From Cherax quadricarinatus (Eukaryota; Arthropoda; Malacostraca; Decapoda; Parastacidae), in contig NC_091298.1 in the NCBI RefSeq assembly GCF_038502225.1, positions 28,515,548 to 28,579,547 of the forward strand: a DNA stretch of 64,000 nucleotides, in the 5' to 3' direction. Position 1 is the first letter of the stretch. Each line of letters opens with the position of its first letter. The translations under genes and the position numbers were made by a program. Positions 19,325 to 31,499 of the stretch are shown here, one piece after another. The notes below the pieces were generated by a model that was not told the DNA's origin, made no database searches, and was given only the letters and a program-made list of their open reading frames with translations.

Positions 19325-20240
19325 ATGCAACACCACATCATTTATATTTGCTAATATACAGGGCCTTAAGCCATCCACCAACAACAAAAATCTTTCATCA
19401 GTGGACTTCTAGGGAAGTCAAATGCGATGTTTGCAGCCTTCACAGAAACCCACACAAAAGATCACTTTGACAATAAAATATAGATAACTGGATACAACCT
19501 TTTCATATGTGACAGAAAGAACAGGAAACAAGGGGGGGTTGGCCTGTTTGTCAAAGAGTTGCTCATTTGCATAGAGATACTAAACACCACAAATGATGTA
19601 ACTGAAGTTCTAACAATAAAGACGGAGAACCAAAACTCAGTCATTGTGATTCTGTATATCCACCAGCTGCAACTTCCCAACAGTTCAAGGATCAGCTTTT
19701 GAAAATTGACCACTGTCTGGAAAACCTTCCATCCCTATCCCTTGCTGCTTGGTGATTTCAATCTAAGACATGTACAATGGAAGAATGTAGCAAATAAGTC
19801 GTAGCAGAAATAATCCCTGGAGGCAGCTCAGATGAAAAGTCACACACACATGAGCTGCTGAATTTCTACAATAAACAAATCCTAAGTCAGCAGATAGTGG
19901 AGCCAACAAGACTGGAGAACACACTTGACCTTACTTTCACAAATAATGCAGACCTGGTAAGAAACATAACAATATAAAAAACAACTAATTCAGATCACAG
20001 TCTAATCGAAGTCCAAATTTACATGCACAGGAGTCCTGATCAGCAAAATGCATACAGCTACGAGGGTACCTTCACCAAATTACTTCAACAATTAGAACAT
20101 CAGTTGGGACCAGGTAAATCATGTCCTAAATGAAACATGTTGGGAAGATATCTTAAATAACATGGACCCTAACCAGTGCCTTGAAAGATCAGCTTCCTGG
20201 TAGCTGAAGTTTGTTCAAGGCATATTCCCCTAAGAAAAAA
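19325..20240 (+). pseudogene. LINE endonuclease domain, decayed
   Basis: The plus-strand frames together read FANIQGLKPSTNNK, AFTETHTKDHF, GGVGLFVKE, LLGDFNLRHVQWKN and NTLDLTFTNNADLVRNI. These are successive blocks of an AP-type LINE endonuclease of the Jockey superfamily. Several frameshifts and stops separate them. The fragment ends before RT at a (GA)n tract. RT of a similar LINE resumes at 20560 on the same strand, so the two may be one element interrupted and deleted in the middle. Confidence 0.8.
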
Positions 20241-20258
20241 AGAAGAGAAGAAGTAAAC

Positions 20259-20260
<2 letters not shown>

Positions 20261-20338
<78 letters not shown>
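20261..20338. repeat. (GA)n microsatellite
   Basis: About 39 uninterrupted GA dinucleotides between the LINE endonuclease fragment and the PLE terminal repeat. Confidence 0.98.
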
Positions 20339-20339
<1 letters not shown>

Positions 20340-20384
20340 GCTTCCTCTAGAGAAGGCGAAGAATCACTGAGCTCCTCAAGAATG

Positions 20385-20558
20385 ATAAATTAGACACATG
20401 TGCAACTCTTGGGTATCTTTATCGAGGAAACGTTTCGCCACACAGTGGCTTCATCAGTCCATACAAAGGAGAATCTTGAAGAACAGGAGGAGAATGAGGT
20501 AATCAGTCCCTCAACCTTGAGTCGATGTGGTCAGTCCATCAAGATTGATGGACTGATC
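20385..20558 (-). mobile_element. PLE terminal repeat with exact hammerhead core
   Basis: Minus-strand copy of the terminal repeat seen at 14224-14600. The ribozyme-like part reads CTGATGA (plus-strand TCATCAG at 20451-20457), stem II GCCAC-TGT-GTGGC and GAAACGTTTC (20427-20436). It ends at 20545 in a short palindrome, CAGTCCATCAA, GA, TTGATGGACTG, so even this fragment turns back on itself. A LINE RT follows directly. Confidence 0.85.
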
Positions 20559-20559
20559 C

Positions 20560-21620
20560 ACAAGGCATAGTACTCGCCCCCCATCATGTTCCTCATCCTT
20601 ATATCAGACATAGACAGAGATATAAACCTAGCACCGTATCATCCTTTGCAGACGATACTAGGATCTGCATGAGAGTGTCATCCATTGAGGACACGGCAAA
20701 TCTTCAAGAAGATAAACCAAGTTTTCCAATGGGCAATGGAAAAATGGAGGAAATAATAGCTAGAACTGAGTATACTACAAACGCTAATCACACAATACAG
20801 CGGAAAAGTAACGTGAAGGACCTGGAAGTGGTAATGTCTGTGGATCTCACCTTCAGGGACCACAACAATGCCACTATCACATCTGCGAGGAAAATGATAG
20901 GATGGATAATGAGAACATTCAAAACAAGAGATGCCAAGCCAATGATGATCCTTTGTAAATCGTTTGTTCTCTCTAGGCTGGAATACGGCTGTACATTGAT
21001 ATATCCATTCAAGGCAGGTGAAATCTCAGATCTAGAATATGTACAGAGAACCTTTACTGCACATCTAAGTTCCGTCAGACACCTTACTACTGGAAACGCT
21101 TGGAAGCACTTGACTTATACTCAAAAGAGATATAATCATAATCTACACCTGAAAAATCCTAGAGGGACTGGTCCCAAATCTGCACACAGAAATCACTCCC
21201 TACGAAAGCGAAAGACTTGGCAGGCGATGCAACATACCCCTCAATGTAAAATAGGGGTGCCATTAGCTCACTGAGGAAAAACACAAAAAGTTTCCAGGGC
21301 CCAAGACTGTTCAACAGCCTCCCACCAACCATAAGATGAATTACCACTAGACCCATGGCTGCCTTCATGAGGGAGCTGGACAGATACCTAAAGTCAGTGT
21401 CGGATCAGCTGGACTGTGAGTCTTACGTTGGACTACGTGCGGCCAGCAGTTACAGCCTAGTTGATGAGGCCCTGATACACCGGGAGGCCTAGTCATGGAC
21501 CGGGCCGCGGGGGCGTTGATCCCCGGAATACCCATCACGTCGATTCCAGGTACGTAAGCAAGGGTCGACTGAGGGTGAATTCGTTTCTCCGTGGTTCGAT
21601 CTAGTGAGACTTACTCTAGA
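20560..21620 (+). pseudogene. LINE reverse transcriptase C-terminal half and 3' UTR
   Basis: The frames read MFLILISDIDRDINLAPY, SFADDTRICMRV (FADD catalytic motif near 20645), then KDLEVVMSVDLTFRDHNNAT, LSRLEYGCTLIYP and EYVQRTFTAHL, the RT thumb and C-terminal region. The end reads RELDRYLKSVSDQ, ESYVGLRAASSYS and SWTGPRGR. The same C-terminus occurs at 34806-34978 on the other strand. The longest uninterrupted piece is 201 codons (20669-21274). Stops and shifts make it a pseudogene. Confidence 0.85.
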
Positions 21621-21859
21621 GCAGACTAGGGAGCAATGTGCTTCGGCCAAAGAATATGATAAAGAGGAGAGAAGGCAGTGTCGTCGTCCCAGTGGCACCG
21701 TTTGAGTGTGCAAAAATCTGTGTCGTTAACAGCTGTTTTTCGAATCGTTCGAGAATCAGACCAAACTTTGCAGTGACTGGGTGAACACTAGGCCGCCGCA
21801 CTTGTTCAAAGAACTTTGCACGGGAAGGCGCAGGAATATACATCGAGCTTGTTTGATGA
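21621..21859. other. Unassigned sequence before the gypsy-type element
   Basis: No motif is recognised. By position it could be the gag end of the following element, but I see no zinc knuckle. Confidence 0.3.
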
Positions 21860-24800
21860 GGATTTTGTGAATTACAGTGTTGTGATATCTATTGGACAGT
21901 CTTATGTAGAGTTTGAAAGATTGGGTACTGGTGCTTACTGTTCTCTGATGAGAGGCCGGGTACTTCTCGCCTCAGGAAACACCTGTTTCATTCAAAATGT
22001 TCTACCGGTGGTATATGGCGAGTCAGTAATCTCTCTTAGTTACAAAAGGTGCACGTTGATATGGAGTATTATGAAGAATATTTAACGGTAGGACTGTCAG
22101 AAGAATTACCTATTAAGGATGTATTATAATTAATAGGTAATGACATCTTGATTTCCAGATTGCATCCTGATCTCTGTAGTGGACAACAAAAGCTCGACAT
22201 CTGAACCAGTTCCAAATATGGCCGTATCACGGGCAAAGTTCAAGGGAAAATTTGGTAAGAATGCTGACCTTACCATGGGGGACTCAACCAGTGGGTTGGA
22301 CAATTTGCTTTGTGATGGCACCTGGCCAGAGCCAGGATGGTAAGAACGCAAGATGCTCTCGCTTCTATTCTCAACGGAACGACTTTCAGGGAAGAGCAAC
22401 AGACTTCTGTCTTAAATTCGGGAGTGCCTGAAGCCAAAGATAAAAATATTCTGTTGCTTTTTTCTTGAGTTAGAATTTTTAAGAAAAAAAAAATGAATCT
22501 CACACTGGTAAGGGAATTAAGGAAGGTCATAATACGGAAACTTTAGTGGTGCATAAAAGTTTTTGGCACCAGGTACCTAGTGTTACCCATACCTCTTCTA
22601 TGGAGGAGGACACATTAATGACTAAATTAAACTATTTACAGAATAGCTAAACACTTCTACTGGCTAGGCTTGAGATGGGATGTCAAAAAATACATCAAAA
22701 CTTGGCATGACTGCCATCTGGTGGGGAAGTCGAGACATTGCATTAAATCTATCCTTTTGTGCCCTATACCTTTATGGAAATTAGTCAAGTAATAAGTTAC
22801 ACTTTGCGATTTTGAATAAATAAACTCGATACCCTGTGGCAGTGCCCAGGTCCACCATTAGCAAAGGTTATTCTTAAGGTCACTGTAATAAATATTTATT
22901 GCCCATGTAGGGCTCCGATCCTCTATACAAAGTGATTAAGAGTCTAACTTCAGGGCAAAGGCCTTTCGTGAGGTTTTAAGCCACCTTGGCATAAAATAAA
23001 CCTTTTTGGTGGCTTACCATCCTCAGTCACATGGTGTATCTGAAAGGTTCCAGCAAAAATTAAAGTCCTTATATGTGAATTTACTGTCTCCATTTTCCCA
23101 CAGATTAGGACAAGTCTTTACCTTTTGCTTCTTTTCACTATGATCACCTGCTACAGCCTTTTGGAAATGTTGTCTGGACACAATGCAAGAAGACCTCTGA
23201 TGGCTTGTGGGTGACATAAAAAATAATGTCCATTGATGACTTTAAGGTAAAGCCATACCTGGTGAAATAGATGGGATGAAGAACCTTAAGAAAGTGCAAG
23301 AAAAAATGAAAAATAGATATGACAAAGCAACTAAATCCAGTTTTTTCCAAGTAGAATATAAAATCGTGGTCCAGAAACCAGTGCCTGGTCATAATCTGAA
23401 CGTGCGCTCTGTTGACCCTATGTAGGTGATGGTGAAGTCTAACCTCATTATGTGGTGACCCCATCTAGACAATTCCTCGAGGGGTAAGTTTTATCACATA
23501 AATAAAGCAGAGTTTATGAACCTCACTTCCCTGTAATCATCATATCTTTTATTCCCACAGACCGTAGTGCTAAGAGTGACGAGTTACAAGAGATCGATGG
23601 AATGGAGACAAGACTATGCAACTCAAAACTATTGGATGATCCATGAACGCTGATGTTCAGCATAATTAATCCACCAGTGGCTGATATTATTTCCCTACTG
23701 CAAAGATATCCTGACATCTTTTTGGATGTCCCTAAAGTATGTAACCTTGGAGTTCATGATGTAGGTGTGGGAACTAATAAGCTGATCAAATCATCGCCAT
23801 ATGAAATTCATCCACACAAGCTAAGACTATTTCAACAGCACATTAACTTTCTACTTGAGAATGGGTTAGTGGAGAAATCCACAAGTCGGTGAGAAAAACC
23901 AGATAGTAGAGTGCAACTTACAGGAAAGTGAACGAAGTCACTGCACCTGACGACTACCATCTTCCACACACTTATGATACCGTGGACTTCATCAATAAAG
24001 CTAAGTATATTTCCAAGCTCAACTTGATTTGGAGATATTATCAGTTACCTTTAAGTAATAGGCAAAAGAAGATTTTGGCTTTTGTAGTCTCAGGAGGAGG
24101 CCATTACCAATACATCATTGCACCTTTCGGCATGTATAATGCACCAGCCACCTTTCAAAAACTGATCTTCAGAGCTAATAAGGGATTAGATGGAATGCTG
24201 ATGTAGTTAACGAGTATGACGTACAGTTAGATCATATTATCTGAACCACTAAGTTATTCCACTTGGAGGCTTAGAAGATAAAATGTACCTGTAAATCTCA
24301 GCAAATGAACCTTTGGTAAGTCTTCAGTCACCTTGTTTGGTCATAGAATGTAACCAAGAGAAATGAAATTTAAAAATGCTAATATTCTAGCCATTCAAAA
24401 TTAGTAACTCTTCTTTGATGGAAGTTCCTCTAAAGATTCTTAGGCGTGGCAGGATTTTATAAAAACAATAAAAAAAGATACAATTACTTCTTTAGCAGCA
24501 GATACAATTACTCTTTTACCACCAGAAAAAAATTACTCTTACCAGCAGATACAATTACTCCTTACCTACTTCCTACCAGCAGGAAATTCATGTTTGTATG
24601 GAGCAAGTGTCAGGAAGGCTTTGAAAAGGTTTCCTGACACTTGCTGTTGTGCACAGCTCTTGTGAACAGCTCCTGTGCTAATGTCACTAGATTATTCACT
24701 ACCTTTTTGCTGTCAGGTAATGCATGCGATGAGGGATTTGGCACAGCTCTTCTGAAGGCTCCTTGCGAGGGAGTTTTCCATCTGGTGGCCTTTTCTGTCA

Positions 24801-24905
24801 AGCTATAGCCATACCAATATGTCTACTTAACAAGTGAGAAGAAAACCCTGGCTGGGGTTATGTTGCTGAAGAACCTCGATGTCTGTGTCATCCTCTTCAT
24901 GCATA
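21860..24905 (+). pseudogene. Ty3/gypsy-type pol with integrase before RT (Gmr1-like order)
   Basis: A decayed pol read across frameshifts, all on the plus strand. Protease-like region: LTVGLSEELPIKDV, then LIGNDI (about 22085-22150). Integrase: RIAKHFYWLGLRWDVKKYI with a following HDC (about 22640-22710), GVSERFQQKLKSLYV-like sequence near 23030-23080, and the C-terminal YHINKAEFMNLTS near 23490. Reverse transcriptase: LLQRYPDIFLDVPKVCNLG (23696 on), SKLNLIWRYYQLPLS (24015 on) and FGMYNAPATFQKLIF (24126 on). RNase H: FLGVAGFYK (24438 on), then NACDEGFGTALLKAP and TSEKKTLAGVMLLKNLDV (to about 24890). Ordinary Ty3/gypsy elements have RT and RNase H before integrase. Here integrase comes first, as in the Gmr1 group. 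Many stops show it is dead. No LTR was identified. Confidence 0.8.
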
Positions 24906-25944
24906 GGTGCATGTGCCTTGCACCTACGATAGTGCTACTGACCACATGTGCCTTGCATTTATTTACGCTAGTGCCACTGACTTCATGTGCTTTGCATCTA
25001 CGCTAGTGCTACTGACCTTGTGTACCGTGCACCTACGCTATTGCTGCTGTCTGCTCTCTCTCCCTGTGAAAGTTACTTGGTCCTAAAAGTAATTCAAATT
25101 TCATTGTATAATTCAATCATGTACTGCTAGCTGGGTAGGATGGTAGAGAGGAAAAGAAGTCCTATAACCTCGTTTCTTTCTTTATCTCCGCCATGTTGGC
25201 ATACTACCCCTCTGATGGATGTTGTTGTACCCCAGATGTAGCAGTGTTCTGGGGTTGGCATATGCTGAGTTTATTATTATATTTGAAGTGCATCACAGAT
25301 ACCACACTCCAGTATACCGCTAATAATCATCTTTAAGTTCTGAACTTTATCTCCTGTGGGTACGAGTCCACCATTCACATACAAGGTTGTGTTGGAGGTC
25401 TGTCCGAGTGAATGTGGAGCGTCAGGGTGAGGCTACCTTCCATGTAGAGGTCGCCCTTGACCTTCAGTTATTTACAAACCTCTGGCTGGTTATCGTCTTA
25501 CTAGAGTTTGTCTTCAGTAAGCGTGTCTACAAGCTATAGCTCGCAAGTGCTTTTACTTATGTTCACCCTCCCTCCCTCTCTCTCGCTCGCTCTGTCTCTC
25601 TCATCAAAATCCACTGTCATTATGGTGATTATTAGATTCACTACATATAATGTAAATACTTGAAAATAAGTAAGAATTAAGGATTAAGGATTAAGACGAC
25701 GAGAGCTGTCGTGAGATGGGAAGGAAGAAGGATAAGGAAGGATGGAAATAACTGGAAAAGGATGGGAAGGAAAGAAAGAGGAGGAATCAAGGCAAGTGGC
25801 CCAACCACTTTGGGATGTGTGGTACCGAAGTACTGGAAGCGTAGATGGAGAGGCTTGAATGATAACGTTGCTTGGTTCTCTAGGAGAGGATGGCGAAGGC
25901 AGCGGCAGGAGCTGAGACTGTCAGTAGGCAGCAAGCAGGACGAG
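24906..25944. other. Degenerate ~45-bp repeats then unique sequence
   Basis: About 24895-25050 holds three to four diverged copies of a unit near 45 bp containing TGTGCCTTGCA and CTACGCTAGTGCTACTGAC. From 25056 to 25944 I see no gene. Bases 25710-25790 are purine-rich. Confidence 0.5.
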
Positions 25945-25949
25945 TTATT

Positions 25950-26711
25950 TTTTTATTAATGCAGTTATCAATGTGTGAAATTTTGTTTTAGAGAGTTGTA
26001 TCACATTTATGGGAGCTCTGTAGAAGAGTTCGTTGGTTTGAAGTTGGTGGATTATCTGTTCGACTTTAGGGTATGGCGTTTCGTCGGTGGTGTACGTTGC
26101 AGTTTTGTCTTTGAGATGTTGGGCGAGTTCTGGGCGATCCATTGGGCTGGGGCAATGCTTCATGGTGTAGAACATGAGTCCTTTGTGTGCCAGGTAATCG
26201 ACGTGGTCGAGGTGGAGAAGGCGGTGGTGAAGTTGAGGAAGGTGGTGGTGCTTCGTTTTCAGCTTCAGTAGGCGAATTAGAAGATGTTTCTGGTGGCAAG
26301 GCTTCTGATTGGTTGGATTCAGTAAAGGGTGGTGGCGGTGGAGGCTTTTCATTGGTCGCTGTTGGATTGACGTCACTAGTTGGTGGTGTTGATGGAACTT
26401 CTGCAGAAGAGTTGGTGATTAAGTCTTTGGTGAATTTGAGAATTTCTTCAGAAGGTGGAGATGCTGGAAATGTAAATGATGGCATGTTATTTAATGCAAA
26501 TAACTCGTTGATGGTAGAATTAAAGGATCCAGGTACAGCCATGTTCTGCATGTGAGCGTATAGTAAACAGTAATGAATCTTCGTTACTTCACATGCTGGA
26601 GGAGTGATGGTGGTGGTGATGGAGGCGGGCTGAGTAGATGCTTGTAGTAATTTTGTAGTGTCAGCTTGCAATTTTGCAAGTGCTGTTGGTAGATTTTTTC
26701 TTTGTTGCATC
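25950..26711 (-). pseudogene. LINE ORF1 C-terminal part, frameshifted
   Basis: This continues the zinc-knuckle protein at 26712-27434 after a TAA. Frame 26066-26710 includes AVPGSFNSTINELFALNNMP and a Pro-rich segment (PPPPPPF). A frameshift near 26200 moves the homology to frame 25945-26376 (HKGLMFYTMKHCPSPMDRPE). A matching segment, CPGTFKTTINELFYLNNLP, is in the decayed copy at 53115-54190, which confirms the family. No ORF2 follows. Confidence 0.7.
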
Positions 26712-27434
26712 TTATTGTTTCTTCATAATATCCTTTCTTGTAGGACATTTTGCTGCCAGTGTATGGCGATCCTTACTTTTGCAGTTTAAACACTCTGGTT
26801 GTGTTGGAGCAGCAGCGGTACAGGAACTGAAGGTGTGTCCCTCACTACCACATGTAGTGCAGAACTTCTTGTCTTTTACTGGACATGCTTTGGTGGTGTG
26901 AAGATAAAAATAACAGTTCCAGCAATGTTGGATGTAGTGATATCTCTCTGCTTCTATGTAGGTGGGACTGATGTAGCAGTAGTAAACAGCAAGACCTTCG
27001 TTCAGAGCAGTGGCAGCCATGTTCACGTCGGTAAAGGTGACCTTGAGCATAGACGATGCATTCGGGATTTTGGTAATGTTATCAACAGTAGCCCAAGTAC
27101 TTTGCGTTTCAATGGATGACTTGAGTTCAGCAATTGATTGAGAAGTCAGAATCTTGTCCAGTTTTTTTAGGAATACTGATTTTCTTGCCCTGAGGGCAGG
27201 AGAGGATGTAACAGTAAATCCTTGAGCAGTAAGAGTAGTGATGGCTTCTGTGGTGAGTAACTTCTCTGCTTCAGCATCATCGTGACATACAACAATGAAT
27301 GCTTCTTTCAGTGACAAAATAGCATTGAATTTCACTTGCAATGCTTCCTGTATAACAGTTGCAAGAGCAAGCTTCGTTGAATCATCAACGGTACCATATT
27401 TTGGCTTGATCTTTACACGATTTGCGTAGCTCAT
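26712..27434 (-). CDS. LINE ORF1 (gag-like) with three zinc knuckles
   Basis: Open frame from ATG 27434 (MSYANRVKIKPKYG) to TAA at 26712, 240 residues. The frame extends upstream to 27539, but this Met is preferred because the homologous core starts close after it. The N-terminal half is an RRM-like region (AFIVVCHDDAEAEKLL). The C-terminal half has CWNCYFYLHTTKAC and CTTCGSEGHTFSSC, both CX2CX4HX4C, then CLNCKSKDRHTLAAKC. Three such knuckles are typical of the gag-like, RNA-binding ORF1 proteins of Jockey- and I-group LINEs. The downstream coding part is frameshifted, so the copy is probably inactive. Confidence 0.85.
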   Translation of the reverse strand: MSYANRVKIKPKYGTVDDSTKLALATVIQEALQVKFNAILSLKEAFIVVCHDDAEAEKLLTTEAITTLTAQGFTVTSSPALRARKSVFLKKLDKILTSQSIAELKSSIETQSTWATVDNITKIPNASSMLKVTFTDVNMAATALNEGLAVYYCYISPTYIEAERYHYIQHCWNCYFYLHTTKACPVKDKKFCTTCGSEGHTFSSCTAAAPTQPECLNCKSKDRHTLAAKCPTRKDIMKKQ

Positions 27435-28190
27435 CGTGTAAGTCAAGAAAATTACGCTGTTAAAGGTTCCCCTCCCCAACGGGGACAGTAGGGAGACTAA
27501 GTAAGGAGAGCTGCTATGACCTGCCGAGGCGAGAGTCAAGAGCAGAATCTGTCTGAAAATAAGTTTGGTGGTGAGAATATACGCTTATTCAAAGTTAACT
27601 TTTGATGCAATCTTTGTTCCTTATTCAGTTGATTGTTTTATTAACTTAATCTGATATCTTATATGGTAAAGTACACCAGGCATTTTAAAAAGTACATGTC
27701 CTTACCCCAGCTCCCACCAGTCCTCATCCCAGCCCCGACAATCCCCACTTATCTCCCCTACCCTACCAATGGTCCTCACTCCTTTACCCAAGTCTTCCTC
27801 CAACCATTCTCTCACTCCTTTGCCTTCTACCCCTTCAGTCACTACTCCATTGCTGTCTTCCAACTCCCCAGTCCCTGTGTTTGTCTGACCTCCTGCTACC
27901 TACAGCCGACTTTCTACCTCCTACAACCAGTCTTCCGATTTTTCAACTAATTTTCAACCCCTTCTACCAGTCTTTTGCTCCCTACAACCAATTTTCTCTT
28001 CCTACAACCCATTTTCTACTCCTACAACTCATTTTCTGTTCTATAATCAATCTCCAGCTGGCATACTTCTCTCTATTAGTTCATTGTCCTGCTCCCTCTA
28101 CTACATACTGGCTCTCTGTTCTCTCACACCTTCTTCATCTTCTCTTCCCTCTCTTGTGTTTTCCCCTCTCTTATTTCCTCTTGGCTTTAT
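27435..28190. other. LINE 5' flank and pyrimidine-rich tract
   Basis: About 27435-27660 shows no gene and may include 5' UTR of the preceding LINE. About 27700-28190 is C- and T-rich with loosely repeated words such as CTACAACC and CAGTC, giving Leu/Pro/Phe frames that I do not accept as genes. Confidence 0.5.
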
Positions 28191-28199
28191 TCCTCTTGA

Positions 28200-28575
28200 T
28201 GAATGAGACACTTCTGCAATACCTGGGTATCTTCACTGTGGAAACGTTCCACCAGAATTGGCTTTATCAGTTCAAAAAAAATAGGAAGATGTTAAGGAGT
28301 TTGAGGTAATCAGTCCCTCAGTCTGGGGATGATGTATTCGGTCCTTACTGGTGTGTCTCATATATAAGCCCATTCTAAGTGCATTTACTGTTTTTAATCA
28401 AGACTGATGGACTGAATACATAAACCTCAGGCTGAGGGACTGATTACCTTAAACTCCTTATCTTACAGGGTTTTTTTTCTGTGTATTGGACTGAAGAAGC
28501 CACTGGCCAGCAAATCGTTTACACAATAAAGACATAAAGGTGTTACACAAGTGTCTCATTTATCAACTTGTCGGT
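28200..28575. mobile_element. Older head-to-head PLE terminal repeats
   Basis: Arms about 28200-28345 and 28405-28562 are imperfect reverse complements, roughly three quarters identical by eye, around a centre of about 60 bp. The right arm has a hammerhead-like core CTGAAGA at 28491-28497. The left arm has a broken one, CTGATAA on the minus strand at 28265-28271. The right end reads GTGTCTCATTTATCAACT then TGTCGGT, matching the junction at 14211-14230. This is a third, older PLE family in the same inverted arrangement. Confidence 0.75.
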
Positions 28576-29038
<463 letters not shown>

Positions 29039-30041
29039 GAGTGGGCGCCTGTTACGAGCGGGGTCCCACAGGGGTCAGTTCTAGGACCAGTGCTATTTTT
29101 GATATATGTCAACGACATGATGGAAGGAATAGACTCTGAAGTGTCCCTGTTTGCAGATGATGTGAAGTTGATGAGAAGAATTAAATCGGACGAGGATGAG
29201 GCAGGACTGCAAAGAGACCTGGACAGGCTGGACATGTGGTCCAGTAACTGGCTTCTCGAATTCAATCCAGCCAAATGCAAAGTCATGAAGATTGGGGAGG
29301 GGCAAAGAAGACCGCAGACAGAGTATAGGCTAGGTGGACAAAGGCTACAGACCTCACTCAGGGAGAAAGACCTTGGGTGACCATAACACCGAGCACATCA
29401 CCGGAGGCACACATCAACCAAATAACTGCTGCAGCATACGGGCGCCTGGCAAACCTGAGAATAGCGTTCCGATACCTTAATAAGGAATCGTTCAAGACAC
29501 TGTACACTGTGTATGTTAGGCCCATACTGAAGTATGCAGCACCAGTCTGAAACCCACACCTGGTCAAGCACGTCAAGAAGTTAGAGAAAGTACAAAGGTT
29601 TGCAACAAGGCTAGTCCCAGAGCTCAAGGGAATGTCGTACGAGGATAGGTTAAGGGAAATCGGACTGACGACACTGGAGGACAGAAGGGTCAGGGGAGAC
29701 ATGATAACGACATACAAGATACTGCGGGGAATAGACAAGGTGGACAGAGATAGAATGTTCCAGAGAGGGGACACAGGGACAAGGGGTCACAACTGGAAGC
29801 TGAAGACTCAGACGAGTCACAGGGACGTTAGGAAGTATTTCTTCAGTCATAGAGTTGTCAGGAAGTGGAATAGCCTAGCAAGTGAAGTAGTGGAGGCAGG
29901 AATCATACATAGTTTTAAGAAGAGGTATGATACAGCTCAGGAAGCAGAGAGAGAGAGAACTTAGTAACGATCAGTGAAGAGGCGGGGCCAGGAGCTGAGT
30001 CTCGACCCCTGCAACCACAAGTAGGTGAGTACAATTAGGTG
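29039..30041 (+). pseudogene. 5'-truncated LINE, copy 1 of the (CA)n series
   Basis: The plus strand encodes SGVPQGSVLGPVLFLIYVN, SLFADDVKLMRRIKSDED (FADD catalytic motif near 29152) and CKVMKIGEGQRR, then after a frameshift near 29380 AAAYGRLANLRIAFRYLNKE, EYVRP-type thumb sequence and YEDRLREIGLTTLEDRR. It ends with RKWNSLASEVVEAG and a stop near 29964. A stop interrupts PV*NPHL near 29550. The 3' UTR is short, with GGTGAGTACAATTAGGTGAG running into (AC)n. The clade is CR1/Jockey-like. Confidence 0.9.
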
Positions 30042-30098
<57 letters not shown>

Positions 30099-30116
30099 CA
30101 CACACACACACACACA
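30042..30116. repeat. (CA)n microsatellite, tail of LINE copy 1
   Basis: About 37 units with one AAA interruption. It directly follows the GAGTAC end of copy 1 and directly precedes copy 2. Confidence 0.97.
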
Positions 30117-30835
30117 GACCGCAGACGGAGTACAGTCTAGGGGGCCAGAGACTACAAACCTCACTCAAGGAAAAAGATCTTGGGGTGAGTATAACACCAG
30201 GCACATCTCCTGAAGCGCACATCAAACAAATAACTGCTGCAGCATATGGGCGCCTGGCAAACCTCAGAACAGCATTCCGATATCTTAATAAGGAATCGTT
30301 CAGGACCCTGTACACCGTTTACGTTAGGCCCATATTGGAGTATGCGGCACCAGTTTGGAACCCACACATAGCCAAGCACTTAAAGAAACTAGAGAAAGTG
30401 CAAAGGTTTGCAACAAGACTAGTCCCAGAGCTAAGAGTTATGTCTTACGAGGAGAGGTTAAGGAAAATCTACCTGACGACACTGGAGGACAGGAGAGATA
30501 GGGGGGACATGATAACTACATATAAAATACTGAGAGGAATTGACAAGGTGGACAAAGACAAGATGTTCCAGAGATGGGACACAGCAACAAGGGGACACAG
30601 TTGGAAGTTGAAGACGGAGATGAATCACAGGGATGTTAGGAAGTCTTTCTTCAGTCACAGACTAGTCAGGAAGTGGAATAGTTTGGGAAGCGATGTAGTG
30701 GAGGCAGGATCCATATATAGCTACAAGCAGAGGTATGATAAAGCTCACGGTTCTGGGAGAGTGACCTAGTAGCGACCAGAGAAGAGGCGGGGCCAGGAGC
30801 TATGGATCGACCCCTGCAACCACAACTAGGTGAGT
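30117..30835 (+). CDS. 5'-truncated LINE, copy 2 of the (CA)n series
   Basis: The open frame starts near 30119 in the RT palm region. A one-base shift relative to copy 1 lies near 30180, and the frame is then open to TAG at about 30769 (194 codons from 30185). Residues include ITAAAYGRLANLRTAFRYLN, YVRPILEYAAPVWNPHIA and YEERLRKIYLTTLEDRRDRG. No FADD motif is present because the copy is truncated. The same 3' UTR follows, ending ACTAGGTGAGTACATACAC. It is not functional alone. Confidence 0.88.
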
Positions 30836-30853
30836 ACATACACACACACACAC

Positions 30854-30965
30854 GATAAAGGTCTTGGAGCATGGAGAGATTGGACCTAGTAGCAACCAGC
30901 GAAGAGAAGGGGCCAGGAGCTGTGAATCGACTCCTGCAACTATAAATAATTGAGTACACACACGC
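30854..30965 (+). mobile_element. LINE 3' end, copy 3 of the (CA)n series
   Basis: Only the last codons and 3' UTR of the same LINE remain (GATAAAGGTCTTGGAGC to AATTGAGTACACACACG). It begins straight after an 18-bp (CA) run at 30836-30853. Confidence 0.85.
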
Positions 30966-31162
<197 letters not shown>

Positions 31163-31499
31163 TTGTTTTTGAAATACTGAGAAAACCCATTATAGAAAAG
31201 TGGATAAAACATGTGGTTACCAAAGCCGTGACTGCCAGCCAGCAAACACTCAGTTCTTAGATCACAAAATTCACCTATATCTCCCGGGTAAAACAACGAC
31301 AGCCATAAATATTACTGAAAAAAGTACTGGATGAGCGGAGTGCATATATTTTGATTTTCAAACATCAGTAGATTTCATGATGAAGGACTAAGGCTCAAAC
31401 TGGAAAATATGGAGGTATAACTGACTCTAAATGACGTACAGTCGACATAGCGAAGACAGAAACGCTCTATGGTTAATATGAACCATTAACAAATTTCGG
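31163..31499. other. Unique sequence, nothing recognised
   Basis: No gene, repeat or structural signal is recognised. Confidence 0.4.

Noticed and set aside
21860..24905. Integrase and RT as two unrelated gypsy fragments
   Set aside because: Same strand, short continuous linker, and protease, integrase, RT and RNase H blocks in the order of one known group.
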